The notes below the pieces were generated by a model, which saw nothing but the letters and a program-made list of their open reading frames with translations, searched no databases and had not been told where the DNA came from. This document shows, piece after piece, positions 19,855 to 27,708 of a DNA stretch of 64,000 bases. The translations under genes and the position numbers were made by a program. Each line of letters starts with the position of its first letter. The stretch's first letter is position 1. Source of the stretch: Cupriavidus consociatus (lineage in GTDB: Bacteria > Pseudomonadota > Gammaproteobacteria > Burkholderiales > Burkholderiaceae); assembly GCF_017814975.1 (NCBI RefSeq), contig NZ_JAGIQA010000005.1:248001-312000 (forward strand), read 5' to 3'.

Positions 19855-21540
19855 TCAGAACAGGCAGGATGCCTCTTGCAGCACACGCTGCTTTGACACG
19901 GTGCCGATCAGCTCACGGTCGACCGTGTCCCGCACCAGCGGGATCCGGTTGATGCCGTGTTCGGCGAACACCTCAAGCGCATCGCGCAGGCGCGAATCAG
20001 GCGTGAGCGCCGGGAAGTCGCGTTCGGCCAACTCCAGCACGCCCTGCTGCGAGCCTTCGCGCTGGGCGCGTTGCACGGCGTGGATCGAAAGCGCGCCCAG
20101 CAGGCGCCCGTCAAACTGCACCAGGTAGAGATAGCGGGTACCGGTCTCGGCGAATTTGTCGGCCGCCTCGGCCAGGCTGGCGTTGGGGGCGAGTACGGTG
20201 GCGGTCGGATCGCACAGCCCCGCCAGCGTCATGGTGCGCGCGTGCTCGGCCGCGGCCGACGCCTGTGCGCGCTCGGCGATCACGCTGTACAGCGACAGCG
20301 TCTGGCAGCGCGACGCCGTATAGTACGCCGCCACCGCGCCGATCATCGACGGCAGCAGCAGCGCCGGCGCCAGCGTCATCTCGAATACCATCAGCACCGA
20401 CATCAGCGGTGCCTGGCTGGTCGCCGCCAGAAACGCGCTCATGCCGACCAGCGGCAGCAGCGGCGTGGCGCCGTCGGCGACGCCATGCATGGCCAGCGCC
20501 AGCAGCTGCCCCAGCGCCGCGCCAACGAACAGCGACGGCGTGAACACCCCGCCGACCGCGCCGGAACCCATGCTGATCACCGTGGCCACCAGCTTGGCCA
20601 GCAGCACCCCGGCCACCGGCACGCTCAGCGGCTGTTCCTGCAGGATGGTCTGGATGGTGTGGTAGCCGTTGCCCACGACTTCGGGCACTGCCATCGCCAG
20701 CACCCCGACCAGCGCGCCGCCCAGCGCCAGCCGCGCCACCGGCCCGCCCGGCATCGCGGCGAAGCGGCTGCGGGCAAAGCCAGACGCGCGCATGAACAGC
20801 GCGCCGACGATGCCGGCCGCCACGCCGAGCCCGGCTGCTGCGAGCAGGATATGCGGGCGCAGGTCGGGCGCGATATCCAGCCCCGGATACAGGGGCTGCA
20901 GTCCGCCGTGCCACTGGCTGACCATCGCGCCGGCTACCGAGGCAAGGAACAGGGGCATCAGTCGCTGCACCGCCAGTGCACCAAAAACCACTTCAGCGAC
21001 AAAGACGGCCGCGGAGAAAGGGGTGTGATAGACGGTTGCCAGGCCTGCTGCGGCGGCGCACGCGGTCAGCATCCGGCGCATGTTCGAGCCGCCGCCCCGT
21101 TCCAGCCGGGTGGTCGGAAACAACGAGCCGCACAGCGCCGCGAGCTGGATCATCGCGCCTTCCTTGCCGACCGAGCTGCCGCTGACGATGGAGAAGAACG
21201 ACGACATGGCCCGTAGCAGCGTGATCCGTACCGGCAGCCGGCCGCTGCCATTCGCCACCGCTTCCATATAGTCGGTCGCGCCGCGATGGCTGCTGGCCAG
21301 CCGGTTGGACAGGACCAGCAATGCGCCGGCCAGTGCACCGCCCACTGCCGGTACCACCACGCGCCAGCCCAGTGCCAGTTCCGCAAAGACGACCACCACG
21401 TCGGCATGGCTGGAAAACAGCACCACGCCGGCACCTTCCAGCGCCTCCTTGAAGAGCGTGGTCGCAATGGCCGCCACGATGCCGACCGGGATGGCCGCAA
21501 ACAGGGTGACTTCCTGGTCTTCAAGGAAACGCAAGCGCAT
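19855..21540 (-). CDS. CLC-family chloride channel/antiporter with CBS domains
   Basis: A voltage-gated-type chloride channel or Cl/H antiporter with about 10-12 membrane helices. Start at 21540 (MRLRFLEDQEVTLFAAIPVG) gives 561 residues. CLC signatures are ANGSGRLP (for GSGIP), SSVGKEGAMIQ (with the gating Glu; the usual Pro after KEG is Ala) and AVGGVFTPSLFVGAALG (GxFxP). The C-terminus holds two CBS domains (LCDPTATVLAPNASLAEAADKF and the ALEVFAEHGINRIPLVRDT region), not present in E. coli ClcA. It may help regulate membrane potential or acid tolerance. Confidence 0.9.
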   Translation of the reverse strand: MRLRFLEDQEVTLFAAIPVGIVAAIATTLFKEALEGAGVVLFSSHADVVVVFAELALGWRVVVPAVGGALAGALLVLSNRLASSHRGATDYMEAVANGSGRLPVRITLLRAMSSFFSIVSGSSVGKEGAMIQLAALCGSLFPTTRLERGGGSNMRRMLTACAAAAGLATVYHTPFSAAVFVAEVVFGALAVQRLMPLFLASVAGAMVSQWHGGLQPLYPGLDIAPDLRPHILLAAAGLGVAAGIVGALFMRASGFARSRFAAMPGGPVARLALGGALVGVLAMAVPEVVGNGYHTIQTILQEQPLSVPVAGVLLAKLVATVISMGSGAVGGVFTPSLFVGAALGQLLALAMHGVADGATPLLPLVGMSAFLAATSQAPLMSVLMVFEMTLAPALLLPSMIGAVAAYYTASRCQTLSLYSVIAERAQASAAAEHARTMTLAGLCDPTATVLAPNASLAEAADKFAETGTRYLYLVQFDGRLLGALSIHAVQRAQREGSQQGVLELAERDFPALTPDSRLRDALEVFAEHGINRIPLVRDTVDRELIGTVSKQRVLQEASCLF

Positions 21541-21870
21541 GGCGGGCTCCGGAGGGCACAGCAGGGTGCCGGGGCAGGAAGGGGGCCGGCGTGATGGCGA
21601 CGGCTCCGGGGGCGGGCCGACTGCGGCGCCAGTCATGATAGCGCAGCGTCACCTGGCGGGGCCGATGTGCGCAGCCACGCATGCGGCCCTGCCGCATGTG
21701 CAGAACCGGCTCGCGATGGACTGGTACACTAGCGACCTTTCCCGCGGGCGGGCCACTGGCCTGCCGGGCCGGCCCTCCGGCCGCTCCTGTTACCGATACC
21801 GAACATCGATTACACGAGCCATCCCGCGATCGGCGCACCGCGTGCGCAGGGATGGCCGAAGCAGCAATTC
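21541..21870. other. Divergent intergenic region between the CLC gene and rhlE
   Basis: This 330-base gap must contain both promoters. A possible -10 for rhlE (TACACT, 21725-21730) is seen without a convincing -35, leaving a leader of about 135 bases. Long leaders are common for cold-responsive helicase genes. No conserved coding sequence is evident. Confidence 0.4.
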
Positions 21871-23460
21871 ATGTCTTTTTCTGAACTCGGCTTGTCCGAA
21901 AAGATTGTGCGTGCGGTGGCCGAGCAGGGCTACACCTCACCGACTCCCATCCAGGCGCAGGCAATCCCGGCCGTCCTCAAGGGCGGCGACCTGCTGGCCG
22001 GCGCCCAGACCGGCACCGGCAAGACCGCCGGCTTCACCCTGCCGATGCTGCACCTGCTGTCCGAGTCCGCCGCGGCCCGTGCCGCCGGCAACGCACCGCG
22101 CGCCGGCAAGCCGCCGGTACGCGCGCTGGTGCTGACGCCGACGCGCGAGCTGGCCGCGCAGGTCGAGGAGAGCGTGCGCAACTATGGCAAGTACCTGCGC
22201 CTGCGCTCGATGGTGATGTTCGGCGGCGTCGGCATCAACCCGCAGATCGAGCAGCTGAAGCGCGGCGTCGATATCGTGGTGGCCACGCCCGGCCGACTGC
22301 TCGACCACGTGGCCCAGCGCACCGTCGACCTGTCGCAGGTAGAGCTGCTGGTGCTCGATGAAGCCGACCGCATGCTCGACATGGGCTTCATCCACGATAT
22401 CCGCAAGATCCTCAACGTGCTGCCGGCCAAGCGCCAGAACCTGCTGTTCTCGGCGACGTTCTCGGACGATATCCGCGCGCTGGCCGACCGCCTGCTGAAC
22501 AACCCCGCCTCGATCGAGGTGGCGCGGCGCAACACCACCGCCGAGACCGTCGACCAGCGCGTCTACCCGGTCGACCGCGAACGCAAGCGCGAACTGCTGG
22601 CGCACCTGGTGCGCCAGCACGACTGGCACCAGGTGCTGGTGTTCACCCGCACCAAGCACGGCGCCAACCGCCTGGCCGAGCAGCTGACCAAGGATGGTCT
22701 GTCGGCGCTGGCGATCCACGGCAACAAGAGCCAGTCGGCGCGCACGCGCGCGCTGTCCGAGTTCAAGGCCGGCACGCTGCGGCTGCTGGTGGCGACCGAT
22801 ATCGCCGCGCGCGGCATCGACATCGACCAGCTCCCGCACGTGGTCAACTTCGACCTGCCCAATGTGCCCGAGGACTACGTGCACCGCATCGGCCGCACTG
22901 GCCGCGCCGGCGCCGAGGGCGAGGCGATCTCGCTGGTCTGCGTGGACGAGCACGCGCTGCTGCGCGATATCGAACGCCTGATCAAGCGCAAGATCGAGCA
23001 GACCGTGCTGCCGGGGTTTGAAGTCGACCCGACTATCGCACCCGAGCCGATCCAGAAGGGCCGCCAGCAACGTGGTGGCGGGCAGGGGCAAGGGCAGGGC
23101 CGCGGTCGCAGCCAGTCACGTCCGGCCAACGCCGATGGCGAGCCGGCACAACGCGCACGCGCGCCGCGCCCGGCCCAGGACGCACCGCGCCAGGGCCAGG
23201 GCGGCCAGCCGCGTCAACGGCAGGCCGAAGGCGGCCAGCGCCGCGGCGGCGGCAACGGCAACGCCGGCAACCATGGTGGCGGCAATGGCGGCGCACGCAG
23301 CGGCGCGCCGCGCCAGGGCGGGCAAGAGCCGGCACGCGGCCAGCAGCGTGCCGCCGCCCAGCCGGCACGCCAGCCGCACGATGCCGCCCCGGCCCCTGCG
23401 CGCAACCGCCGCCCGGCGCCGCAAGCCGCGCTGCTCGGCGGCAACCGCAACCGCGACTGA
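21871..23460 (+). CDS. rhlE: ATP-dependent RNA helicase RhlE
   Basis: A DEAD-box helicase that remodels RNA during ribosome assembly and decay. The motifs in order are the Q-motif [13 protein letters not shown], Walker [63 protein letters not shown] and [10 protein letters not shown]. After the two RecA-like domains there is a tail of about 130 residues rich in Gly, Gln, Arg and Ala (529 aa in total), typical of RhlE and likely disordered and RNA-binding. It is followed 4 bases later by a kinase-like gene. Confidence 0.93.
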   Translation: MSFSELGLSEKIVRAVAEQGYTSPTPIQAQAIPAVLKGGDLLAGAQTGTGKTAGFTLPMLHLLSESAAARAAGNAPRAGKPPVRALVLTPTRELAAQVEESVRNYGKYLRLRSMVMFGGVGINPQIEQLKRGVDIVVATPGRLLDHVAQRTVDLSQVELLVLDEADRMLDMGFIHDIRKILNVLPAKRQNLLFSATFSDDIRALADRLLNNPASIEVARRNTTAETVDQRVYPVDRERKRELLAHLVRQHDWHQVLVFTRTKHGANRLAEQLTKDGLSALAIHGNKSQSARTRALSEFKAGTLRLLVATDIAARGIDIDQLPHVVNFDLPNVPEDYVHRIGRTGRAGAEGEAISLVCVDEHALLRDIERLIKRKIEQTVLPGFEVDPTIAPEPIQKGRQQRGGGQGQGQGRGRSQSRPANADGEPAQRARAPRPAQDAPRQGQGGQPRQRQAEGGQRRGGGNGNAGNHGGGNGGARSGAPRQGGQEPARGQQRAAAQPARQPHDAAPAPARNRRPAPQAALLGGNRNRD

Positions 23461-23464
23461 CACC

Positions 23465-24517
23465 ATGACAGCGTCCACCGCTTCGGCCGATTCCGGTATT
23501 CCCTATGCCGGCCTGACGCCGGAGCTGATGCTGGACGCGCTCGAGAGTGCCGGCCTGCGCCCCGACGGGCGCCTGCTGGCGCTCAACAGCTATGAAAATC
23601 GGGTGTGGCAGGCCGGCATCGAGGACGCCGGTCCGGTCATCGCCAAGTACTACCGTCCCGGCCGCTGGACCGACGCGGCCATCCTGGAAGAACACGCCTT
23701 CGTGCAGCAGCTGGCCGATGCCGAGATCCCGGCCGTGCCGGCGCTGTACTTGCCGGCCGCTGCGCCGGATGCCGGCACGCTGCGTCACCACGCCGGCTTC
23801 CGCTTCGCCGTGTTCCCGCGCTGCGGCGGCCGTGAACCCGCGCTCGACCGCAAGGACACGCTGACCTGGCTCGGCCGCTTTATCGGCCGTATCCACGCCG
23901 TCGGCGCGACGCAGCCTTACCAGGCCCGGCCAGCACTGGATATCGACACCTTTGGCGTTGCCCCGCGCGACTGGCTGCTGGCCAGCGGCTGCATCCCCGC
24001 AGACCTGCTGCCGGCGTGGCAGTCGGTCGCCGACCTCGCGCTGGACGGCGTGCGCCGCTGTTACGAACGCGCCGGCGAGGTGCCGCTGCTGCGCGTGCAT
24101 GGCGACTGCCACCGCGGCAATGTGCTGTGGATCGACGAAGACGATGCGCGTGGCGGCAGCCACGGCGCGCCGGGCCCGCACTTCGTGGACTTTGACGACA
24201 GCCGCATGGCGCCGTCGATCCAGGACATCTGGATGCTGCTGGAGGGCGACCGCGCGGCGATGCAGGACCAGCTGGCCGACGTTGTGGCCGGCTATGAGGA
24301 TTTCGCCGAATTCCGCACGCGCGAACTGTGGCTGGTAGAGGCGCTGCGCACCCTGCGCCTGCTGCACTACAGCGCCTGGCTGGCCAGCCGCTGGACCGAC
24401 CCGGCCTTCCCGGCCGCGTTCCCGTGGTTCGGCACCGCGCGCTACTGGCAGGACCGCATTCTCGAACTGCGCGAACAGGTAGCCCTGATGGACGAAGCGC
24501 CCCTGTGGGGCGCCTGA
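23465..24517 (+). CDS. srkA: Stress-response Ser/Thr kinase, SrkA/YihE type
   Basis: A cytoplasmic APH-like kinase; SrkA protects E. coli from stress-induced death by opposing MazF. The start at 23465 gives 350 residues. The ATP-binding part includes LNSYENRVWQAGIE and VIAKYYRPGRW (Lys), the catalytic loop is VHGDCHRGNVLW, and the metal Asp follows in HFVDFDDSRMAPSIQDIW. It lies 4 bases after rhlE on the same strand, so it is probably co-transcribed. In E. coli the gene is paired with dsbA, so the context here differs. Confidence 0.88.
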   Translation: MTASTASADSGIPYAGLTPELMLDALESAGLRPDGRLLALNSYENRVWQAGIEDAGPVIAKYYRPGRWTDAAILEEHAFVQQLADAEIPAVPALYLPAAAPDAGTLRHHAGFRFAVFPRCGGREPALDRKDTLTWLGRFIGRIHAVGATQPYQARPALDIDTFGVAPRDWLLASGCIPADLLPAWQSVADLALDGVRRCYERAGEVPLLRVHGDCHRGNVLWIDEDDARGGSHGAPGPHFVDFDDSRMAPSIQDIWMLLEGDRAAMQDQLADVVAGYEDFAEFRTRELWLVEALRTLRLLHYSAWLASRWTDPAFPAAFPWFGTARYWQDRILELREQVALMDEAPLWGA

Positions 24518-24562
24518 CAAGCGATACGCGGCGCCGGGCGCGCCGCGTTTCCCGAGATTGCC

Positions 24563-25000
24563 TTACTTCTTCTCAGGCGCCTTGACCAGCAGCACCGGGC
24601 AATCCGCCTGCGCCAGCACGCGTCCGGCCACCGAACCGATCACCGCATCAAAGAACGAACCGCGGCCATGCGTGCCCATCACGATGGCTTCGGCATTCAC
24701 CGAACGCGCATAGGCCACGATACGTTCCGGCGCAAAACCGTGCAGCGCATGCTGCTCGAACGGCACGCTGGCCGCCGACAGGATCTCGCTGACACCCGCC
24801 ATCGCCTTGTCGCTGGCCTCCTTGTGCCAGTCGTCGATGGTTTCCTTGCTGACAAAGGCGCGCACCTGGCCGCTCACTTCCGGGGCCACATGCACGACAT
24901 GCACGGTAAAGCCGTTCTGCAGCAGCTTGCCTTCGGCAATGAAGCGAGCCGCGGCATCGCTGAAGGCCGAGCCATCGGTAGCGAGGACGATATTGGTCAT
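24563..25000 (-). CDS. Universal stress protein (UspA family)
   Basis: A small cytoplasmic stress protein. Start at 25000 (MTNIVLATDGSAFSDAAAR) gives 145 residues with a single Usp domain. The ATP-binding pattern G-X2-G-X9-GS is visible as MGTHGRGSFFDAVIGSVAGRV, so it is the nucleotide-binding type. An FNR/ANR half-site (TTGAT on the minus strand, 25137-25133) lies upstream, in keeping with oxygen-linked control of usp genes, but its partner half-site is poor. Confidence 0.92.
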   Translation of the reverse strand: MTNIVLATDGSAFSDAAARFIAEGKLLQNGFTVHVVHVAPEVSGQVRAFVSKETIDDWHKEASDKAMAGVSEILSAASVPFEQHALHGFAPERIVAYARSVNAEAIVMGTHGRGSFFDAVIGSVAGRVLAQADCPVLLVKAPEKK

Positions 25001-25373
25001 GACGGGAATCTCCTGGATTGGGGGCTGTCGGGACGAGCCAGGTTGAGGAACACCTCCTGACGCTGCCGCCGGGGGCGTCGGCGCCATCTGAAACCATCAT
25101 CGCAGCAAGTTTCCCGCTGTGACCCGACTTAGATCAAGTTGGTTCGGAAAACTACGATGCCGCCACGGTCTCGCGTGCGATAACCGGCCGCATGGCAAAT
25201 CTGTCAACCCGGCTGGCAGTTTCGGCCATTGCCGCCCCGGCGCCGTACCGCGTAGCATGGCTCGCAAGCGCCGTGACGGGTCCGAAGGGGCCGTTCTGAC
25301 GCGGCGCACCACACATCCCACACAGGCTGGCCCGGGATCCGGATCCCGGCGCACGGCAACCGGAGACAAGCAA
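25001..25373. other. Divergent intergenic region between usp and the CoA-transferase gene
   Basis: A 373-base divergent gap that should hold promoters for both genes. The only recognisable element is the FNR/ANR-type half-site ATCAA (25133-25137), with ACTTAG before it. A clear GGAGA ribosome site for the CoA-transferase gene starts at 25362. Open frames across the region lack conserved protein sequence. Confidence 0.45.
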
Positions 25374-26441
25374 ATGAGTGAGCATGGCAAGCTGCTGCCC
25401 CTGCGCGGCATCAAGGTGGTGGAATTCGAAGGCATCGGCCCCGGCCCGCTGTGCGGCGCCATGCTGGCCGGCCTCGGCGCCGAGGTAACGCTGGTGACCC
25501 GCCCGGTCGCGCCTGACGCGCGCCGCATCCTGCGCGGCCAGGCCGTGCCGCCGGAGATGGAACTGGAGCACGGCAAGCAGGTAGTGCAGCTGAACCTGAA
25601 ATCGCCCGAGGGCCTCGCCGCGGCGCTCGACCTCGTGGCAGGCGCCGATGCGCTGATCGAAGGGCTGCGCCCCGGGGCGATGGAGCGGCTGGGCCTGGGT
25701 CCCAAGGCCTGCCACGTCCGCAATCCGCGCCTTGTGTACGGCCGCATGACCGGTTGGGGGCAAAGCGGCCCGCTGGCGCAGAGCGCGGGCCATGACCTGA
25801 ACTACATCGCGCTGACCGGCCTGCTGTCGATGGCCGCGCGCGACGATGCGCTGCCGATGGTGCCGCCGACCGTGATGGGCGACGCCACCGGTGCGCTCGG
25901 CCTGGCCTTCGGCCTGACCAGCGCCATCCTGAGCGCGCGTGCCAGCGGCGAGGGCTGCGTGGTCGATGCGGCGATCACCGACATTGTTGCCATGCTCGGC
26001 TCGCTGGTGCAGGTATCGCGGGCCGCCGGCTCGCTCGGCGGACCCCAGCCCAGCCCGTTCCATGATTCGCCGTTCTATGACGTCTACCGCTGCGCCGACG
26101 GACGCGCCATCACGCTGGGCGCACTCGAGCCGCAGTTCTACCGCGAACTGCTTGAACGGCTGGAACTGGCCGACGTCGATCCCGCTGCGCAATACGACCG
26201 CGCCCAGTGGCCCGCAATGAAGGCGCGCATCGCCGCCTGCATTGCGGCGCAGCCGAGCACGCACTGGGAAGCGCTGCTGGGCGGCACCGATGTCTGCTTC
26301 GCGCGCGTGCTGACCTTGGACGAGGCCGCCCGCCATCCGCACAACCAGGCGCGCGGCACCTACCGGATGTTCCGGCAGGGCGAGCGCGAAGTGCCGCGCT
26401 CGGCCCCGGCGCCGCGCTTCCTGCCCGCCGGCACGGAGTGA
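25374..26441 (+). CDS. CaiB/BaiF family CoA-transferase or alpha-methylacyl-CoA racemase
   Basis: A class III CoA-transferase fold protein; the family also includes alpha-methylacyl-CoA racemases. Start at 25374 with a GGAGA ribosome site gives 355 residues. Signatures are LRGIKVVEFEGIGPGPLCGAMLAGLGAEV at the N-terminus (in the order listed, two adjoining pieces), YGRMTGWGQSGPLAQSAGHDLNY, the active-site Asp in VMGDATGALGLAFGL and VVDAAITDIVAML. These favour a racemase over a formyl-CoA transferase, but the substrate is unknown. The next gene, a CMD-family protein, starts 48 bases later. Confidence 0.85.
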   Translation: MSEHGKLLPLRGIKVVEFEGIGPGPLCGAMLAGLGAEVTLVTRPVAPDARRILRGQAVPPEMELEHGKQVVQLNLKSPEGLAAALDLVAGADALIEGLRPGAMERLGLGPKACHVRNPRLVYGRMTGWGQSGPLAQSAGHDLNYIALTGLLSMAARDDALPMVPPTVMGDATGALGLAFGLTSAILSARASGEGCVVDAAITDIVAMLGSLVQVSRAAGSLGGPQPSPFHDSPFYDVYRCADGRAITLGALEPQFYRELLERLELADVDPAAQYDRAQWPAMKARIAACIAAQPSTHWEALLGGTDVCFARVLTLDEAARHPHNQARGTYRMFRQGEREVPRSAPAPRFLPAGTE

Positions 26442-26489
26442 GCGGCGGCTTCGGCTAACATCTGTCACCAATCACCGGAGACAGATGCC

Positions 26490-26915
26490 ATGGCCGAACC
26501 CAGCCAGAATGATGACCACACCCCTGCCGACTACACCCCCACGGCCGCGTTCGCGGCCGGCCTCGAAGTCCGCACCGAGGTCCTTGGCCGGGCGCACGTG
26601 CAGCGAGCGCTCGATGCCGGCGTGCAGCAGGGCGATACCAGCCTGCAGCAGCTGGTCACGGAATTTGCATGGGGCACGGTGTGGACCCGCGAAGGGCTGG
26701 ACCGCAAGCAGCGCAGCCTGGCCACGGTATCGATGCTGATCGCTCTGAACCGGCCGCAGGAACTGGCTGGCCACCTGCGCGGCGCGCTGGCCAATGGCGT
26801 CACGCCCGAGGAACTGCGCGAGCTGATGGTGCACAGCGCCGTCTACTGCGGTTTCCCCGCCGCGCTGGACGCTAGCCGCAAACTGACCGAAGTGCTGGAC
26901 GCCGCCGGGCCCTGA
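26490..26915 (+). CDS. Carboxymuconolactone decarboxylase family protein
   Basis: A small helical protein of the CMD/AhpD superfamily. The ATG at 26490 has GGAG 9 bases upstream; the product is 141 residues. RTEVLGRAHVQRAL, FAWGTVWTREGLDRKQRSLATVSML and LRELMVHSAVYCGFPAALDASR are typical of gamma-carboxymuconolactone decarboxylases. There is no AhpD CxxC pair, so a peroxidase role is unlikely. No other protocatechuate genes are nearby, so the true substrate is open. Probably co-transcribed with the upstream CoA-transferase gene. Confidence 0.85.
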   Translation: MAEPSQNDDHTPADYTPTAAFAAGLEVRTEVLGRAHVQRALDAGVQQGDTSLQQLVTEFAWGTVWTREGLDRKQRSLATVSMLIALNRPQELAGHLRGALANGVTPEELRELMVHSAVYCGFPAALDASRKLTEVLDAAGP

Positions 26916-27073
26916 CGCGCGGGCCGGCCTGGACTACGCCTGGCTGTCCACTCCTGCGGAATTGCCCAAGCGCCGCGCAGATTCTGCTGCTCCCGAGCAG
27001 CGAGTATTCCGCGCTTCAGCACGCAGCATGGCCCTTAACCTTGGCAGTTCCCCAAGCTGTCAAGGAGTTCCAA

Positions 27074-27700
27074 TTGCACCACGCGTTGATCGTCGACGAG
27101 CCTTCCCGGTTCCGCACTACGCTGTCCGGCCAACTGACCGCGGCATTGGATGCCGCCGAAGTGCTGGAAGCCGACGGCGTGCGCGATGCCTTCCGGCTGG
27201 TGCGCGATCACCGCCCCGGGCTGGTGCTGGTCGATGTCGAGTATTTCGGCAATCCCGGCGTCGATTTCGTCCGGCGTGTGTCGGCGACCTTTCCCACGGT
27301 ACACGTGCTGGTGCTGTCCGGCACCGACGCCACCGCTGCCCCGGTGCGGGCGCTGCGCGCCGGCGCGCACGGCTTCGTGGTCAAGCACCGCGGCGTGCCC
27401 GAGGTGCTGCAGGCCGCGCGCGGCGTGCTGAGCGGCTACCTGGTGTTCCCCATGTACACGCTGGAAGCCGCGCGCCAGCTCGGCGAAGCGCAAGACTCTG
27501 GCATCCCGCGGCTAAGCAATCGCGAAATCACCATTCTGCAATACCTGGCGCGCGGCCATTCCAACAAGGCGATCGCCGCGGAGCTGCTGATCAGCAGCAA
27601 GACGGTCAGCACCCACAAGGCCAATATCATGGCCAAGCTCAACGTCAGCTCGCTGGTGGAGATGGTCGACTATGCGCGGCGCCACCAGCTGGTGTGGTGA
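27074..27700 (+). CDS. LuxR/FixJ-type response regulator next to a fimbrial operon
   Basis: A DNA-binding response regulator with a receiver domain (residues 1-120) and a LuxR helix-turn-helix. The likely start is TTG at 27074 because AAGGAG lies 6 bases upstream, giving 208 residues (MHHALIVDEPSRF). The receiver has the phospho-acceptor Asp in LVLVDVEYFG and Lys in GFVVKHRG. The output domain is RLSNREITILQYLARGHSNKAIAAELLISSKTVSTHKANIM (two adjoining pieces). No partner kinase is adjacent. Placed tail-to-tail with the usher gene, it resembles FimZ/BvgA-like fimbrial regulators. Confidence 0.88.
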   Translation: MHHALIVDEPSRFRTTLSGQLTAALDAAEVLEADGVRDAFRLVRDHRPGLVLVDVEYFGNPGVDFVRRVSATFPTVHVLVLSGTDATAAPVRALRAGAHGFVVKHRGVPEVLQAARGVLSGYLVFPMYTLEAARQLGEAQDSGIPRLSNREITILQYLARGHSNKAIAAELLISSKTVSTHKANIMAKLNVSSLVEMVDYARRHQLVW

Positions 27701-27708
27701 CGGCTGCA